Positions 5,500-5,736 of a DNA stretch of 5,736 bases are shown here, piece after piece. Origin of the DNA: Comamonas sp. (GTDB lineage Bacteria > Pseudomonadota > Gammaproteobacteria > Burkholderiales > Burkholderiaceae_C). Where the stretch lies: NCBI GenBank assembly GCA_018384835.1, contig JAHAYB010000115.1, positions 1-5,736 on the forward strand, written 5' to 3'. How positions within the stretch are numbered: the stretch's first letter is position 1; every line of letters starts with the position of its first letter. Both the position numbers and the translations under genes were made by a program. The notes beneath the pieces are model-generated. The model did no database searches. It was not told the DNA's origin and saw only the letters and a list, made by a program, of their open reading frames with translations.

Positions 5500-5736
5500 T
5501 TATAATAATGCCTGTGGCAGATAATCCACCAAATGCGCACGACTGATTTCATCTACAGTGCAAGCGCCCAACATGGCCATATTGCGGTCCACCTCATCAC
5601 GCAGTAAGGCGATGGCGTGCTCCACCCCAGCGCTGCCGCCAACGGCAGCGGCGTACATAAAGGGGCGGCCTAAAAACACCATGCGTGCGCCCAAGGCCAG
5701 GGCTTTGAGCACATCGGAGCCACGGCGCACGCCGCT
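5500..5736 (-). CDS. FMN-dependent alpha-hydroxy-acid dehydrogenase/oxidase, C-terminal part
   Basis: The gene enters from the right edge on the - strand; 78 C-terminal residues are visible. SGVRRGSDVLKALALGA corresponds to the FMN-phosphate-binding (D)xGxRRGxDVxKALALGA segment, and MVFLGRPFMYA to the second phosphate-binding loop (GRP). EVDRNMAMLGACTVDEISRAHL is the usual C-terminal helix of this family. Members include L-lactate dehydrogenase LldD, mandelate dehydrogenase and glycolate oxidase; they oxidise a 2-hydroxy acid to a 2-oxo acid using FMN. The visible part resembles the RRG-type members more than E. coli LldD, but the substrate cannot be told because the active-site region lies outside the window. 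No disruption is seen, and the end is followed by a strong terminator. Confidence 0.9.
   Translation of the reverse strand, partial: SGVRRGSDVLKALALGARMVFLGRPFMYAAAVGGSAGVEHAIALLRDEVDRNMAMLGACTVDEISRAHLVDYLPQALL

Noticed and set aside
1..5736. CRISPR array, riboswitch or novel defence system
   Set aside because: No regularly spaced repeats, no recognisable aptamer leader and no effector gene other than the partial TnpB were seen.

Overview
The window looks like chromosome from a beta-proteobacterium, probably Burkholderiales. This rests on protein flavour (a PrpE-type propionate-CoA ligase, a YccA-type BI-1 membrane protein, an integrase of the DUF4102 class) and moderately high GC. It is an inference from recalled family features, because no database search was possible.

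Layout. (1) 2-529, + strand: the C-terminal part of an IS200/IS605-type TnpB nuclease entering from the left edge. Three consecutive hairpins (495-569) run across its stop codon and may be the right end and guide-RNA (omega/reRNA) scaffold. (2) 530-760: a gap with an inverted repeat and only a weak promoter candidate. (3) 761-1450, +: an intact YccA-like Bax-inhibitor-1 protein. (4) 1481-1518: a strong two-way terminator shared with the convergent gene. (5) 1549-3447, -: intact prpE, propionate-CoA ligase. (6) 3448-3723: the prpE ribosome binding site, a 100-bp stretch bounded by imperfect inverted repeats, and the tRNA terminator. (7) 3724-3797, -: tRNA-Gly(CCC) with encoded CCA and a good upstream promoter. 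(8) 3907-5425, +: a gene graveyard. An integrase cut by an amber stop and lacking its catalytic domain runs directly into a PadR regulator lacking its start. The PadR remnant runs directly into a siderophore-interacting ferric reductase lacking its N-terminus and carrying a one-base frameshift. (9) 5442-5487: a second two-way terminator. (10) 5500-5736, -: the C-terminus of an FMN-dependent alpha-hydroxy-acid dehydrogenase leaving the right edge.

How it fits together. The intact genes are ordinary housekeeping and metabolic functions: membrane protein quality control, propionate activation, tRNA and 2-hydroxy-acid oxidation. Two mobile-element signatures sit among them, the TnpB end and the integrase remnant. 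The PadR-plus-reductase pair resembles the known YqjI/YqjH regulator/ferric-reductase pair. Here it appears to have been collapsed by at least two deletions, leaving one open frame (4457-5038) that crosses all three remnants. I see no convincing new defence or metabolic system. The most interesting items are the hairpin series at the tnpB end, the telescoped integrase-PadR-reductase remnant and the small inverted-repeat element beside prpE.
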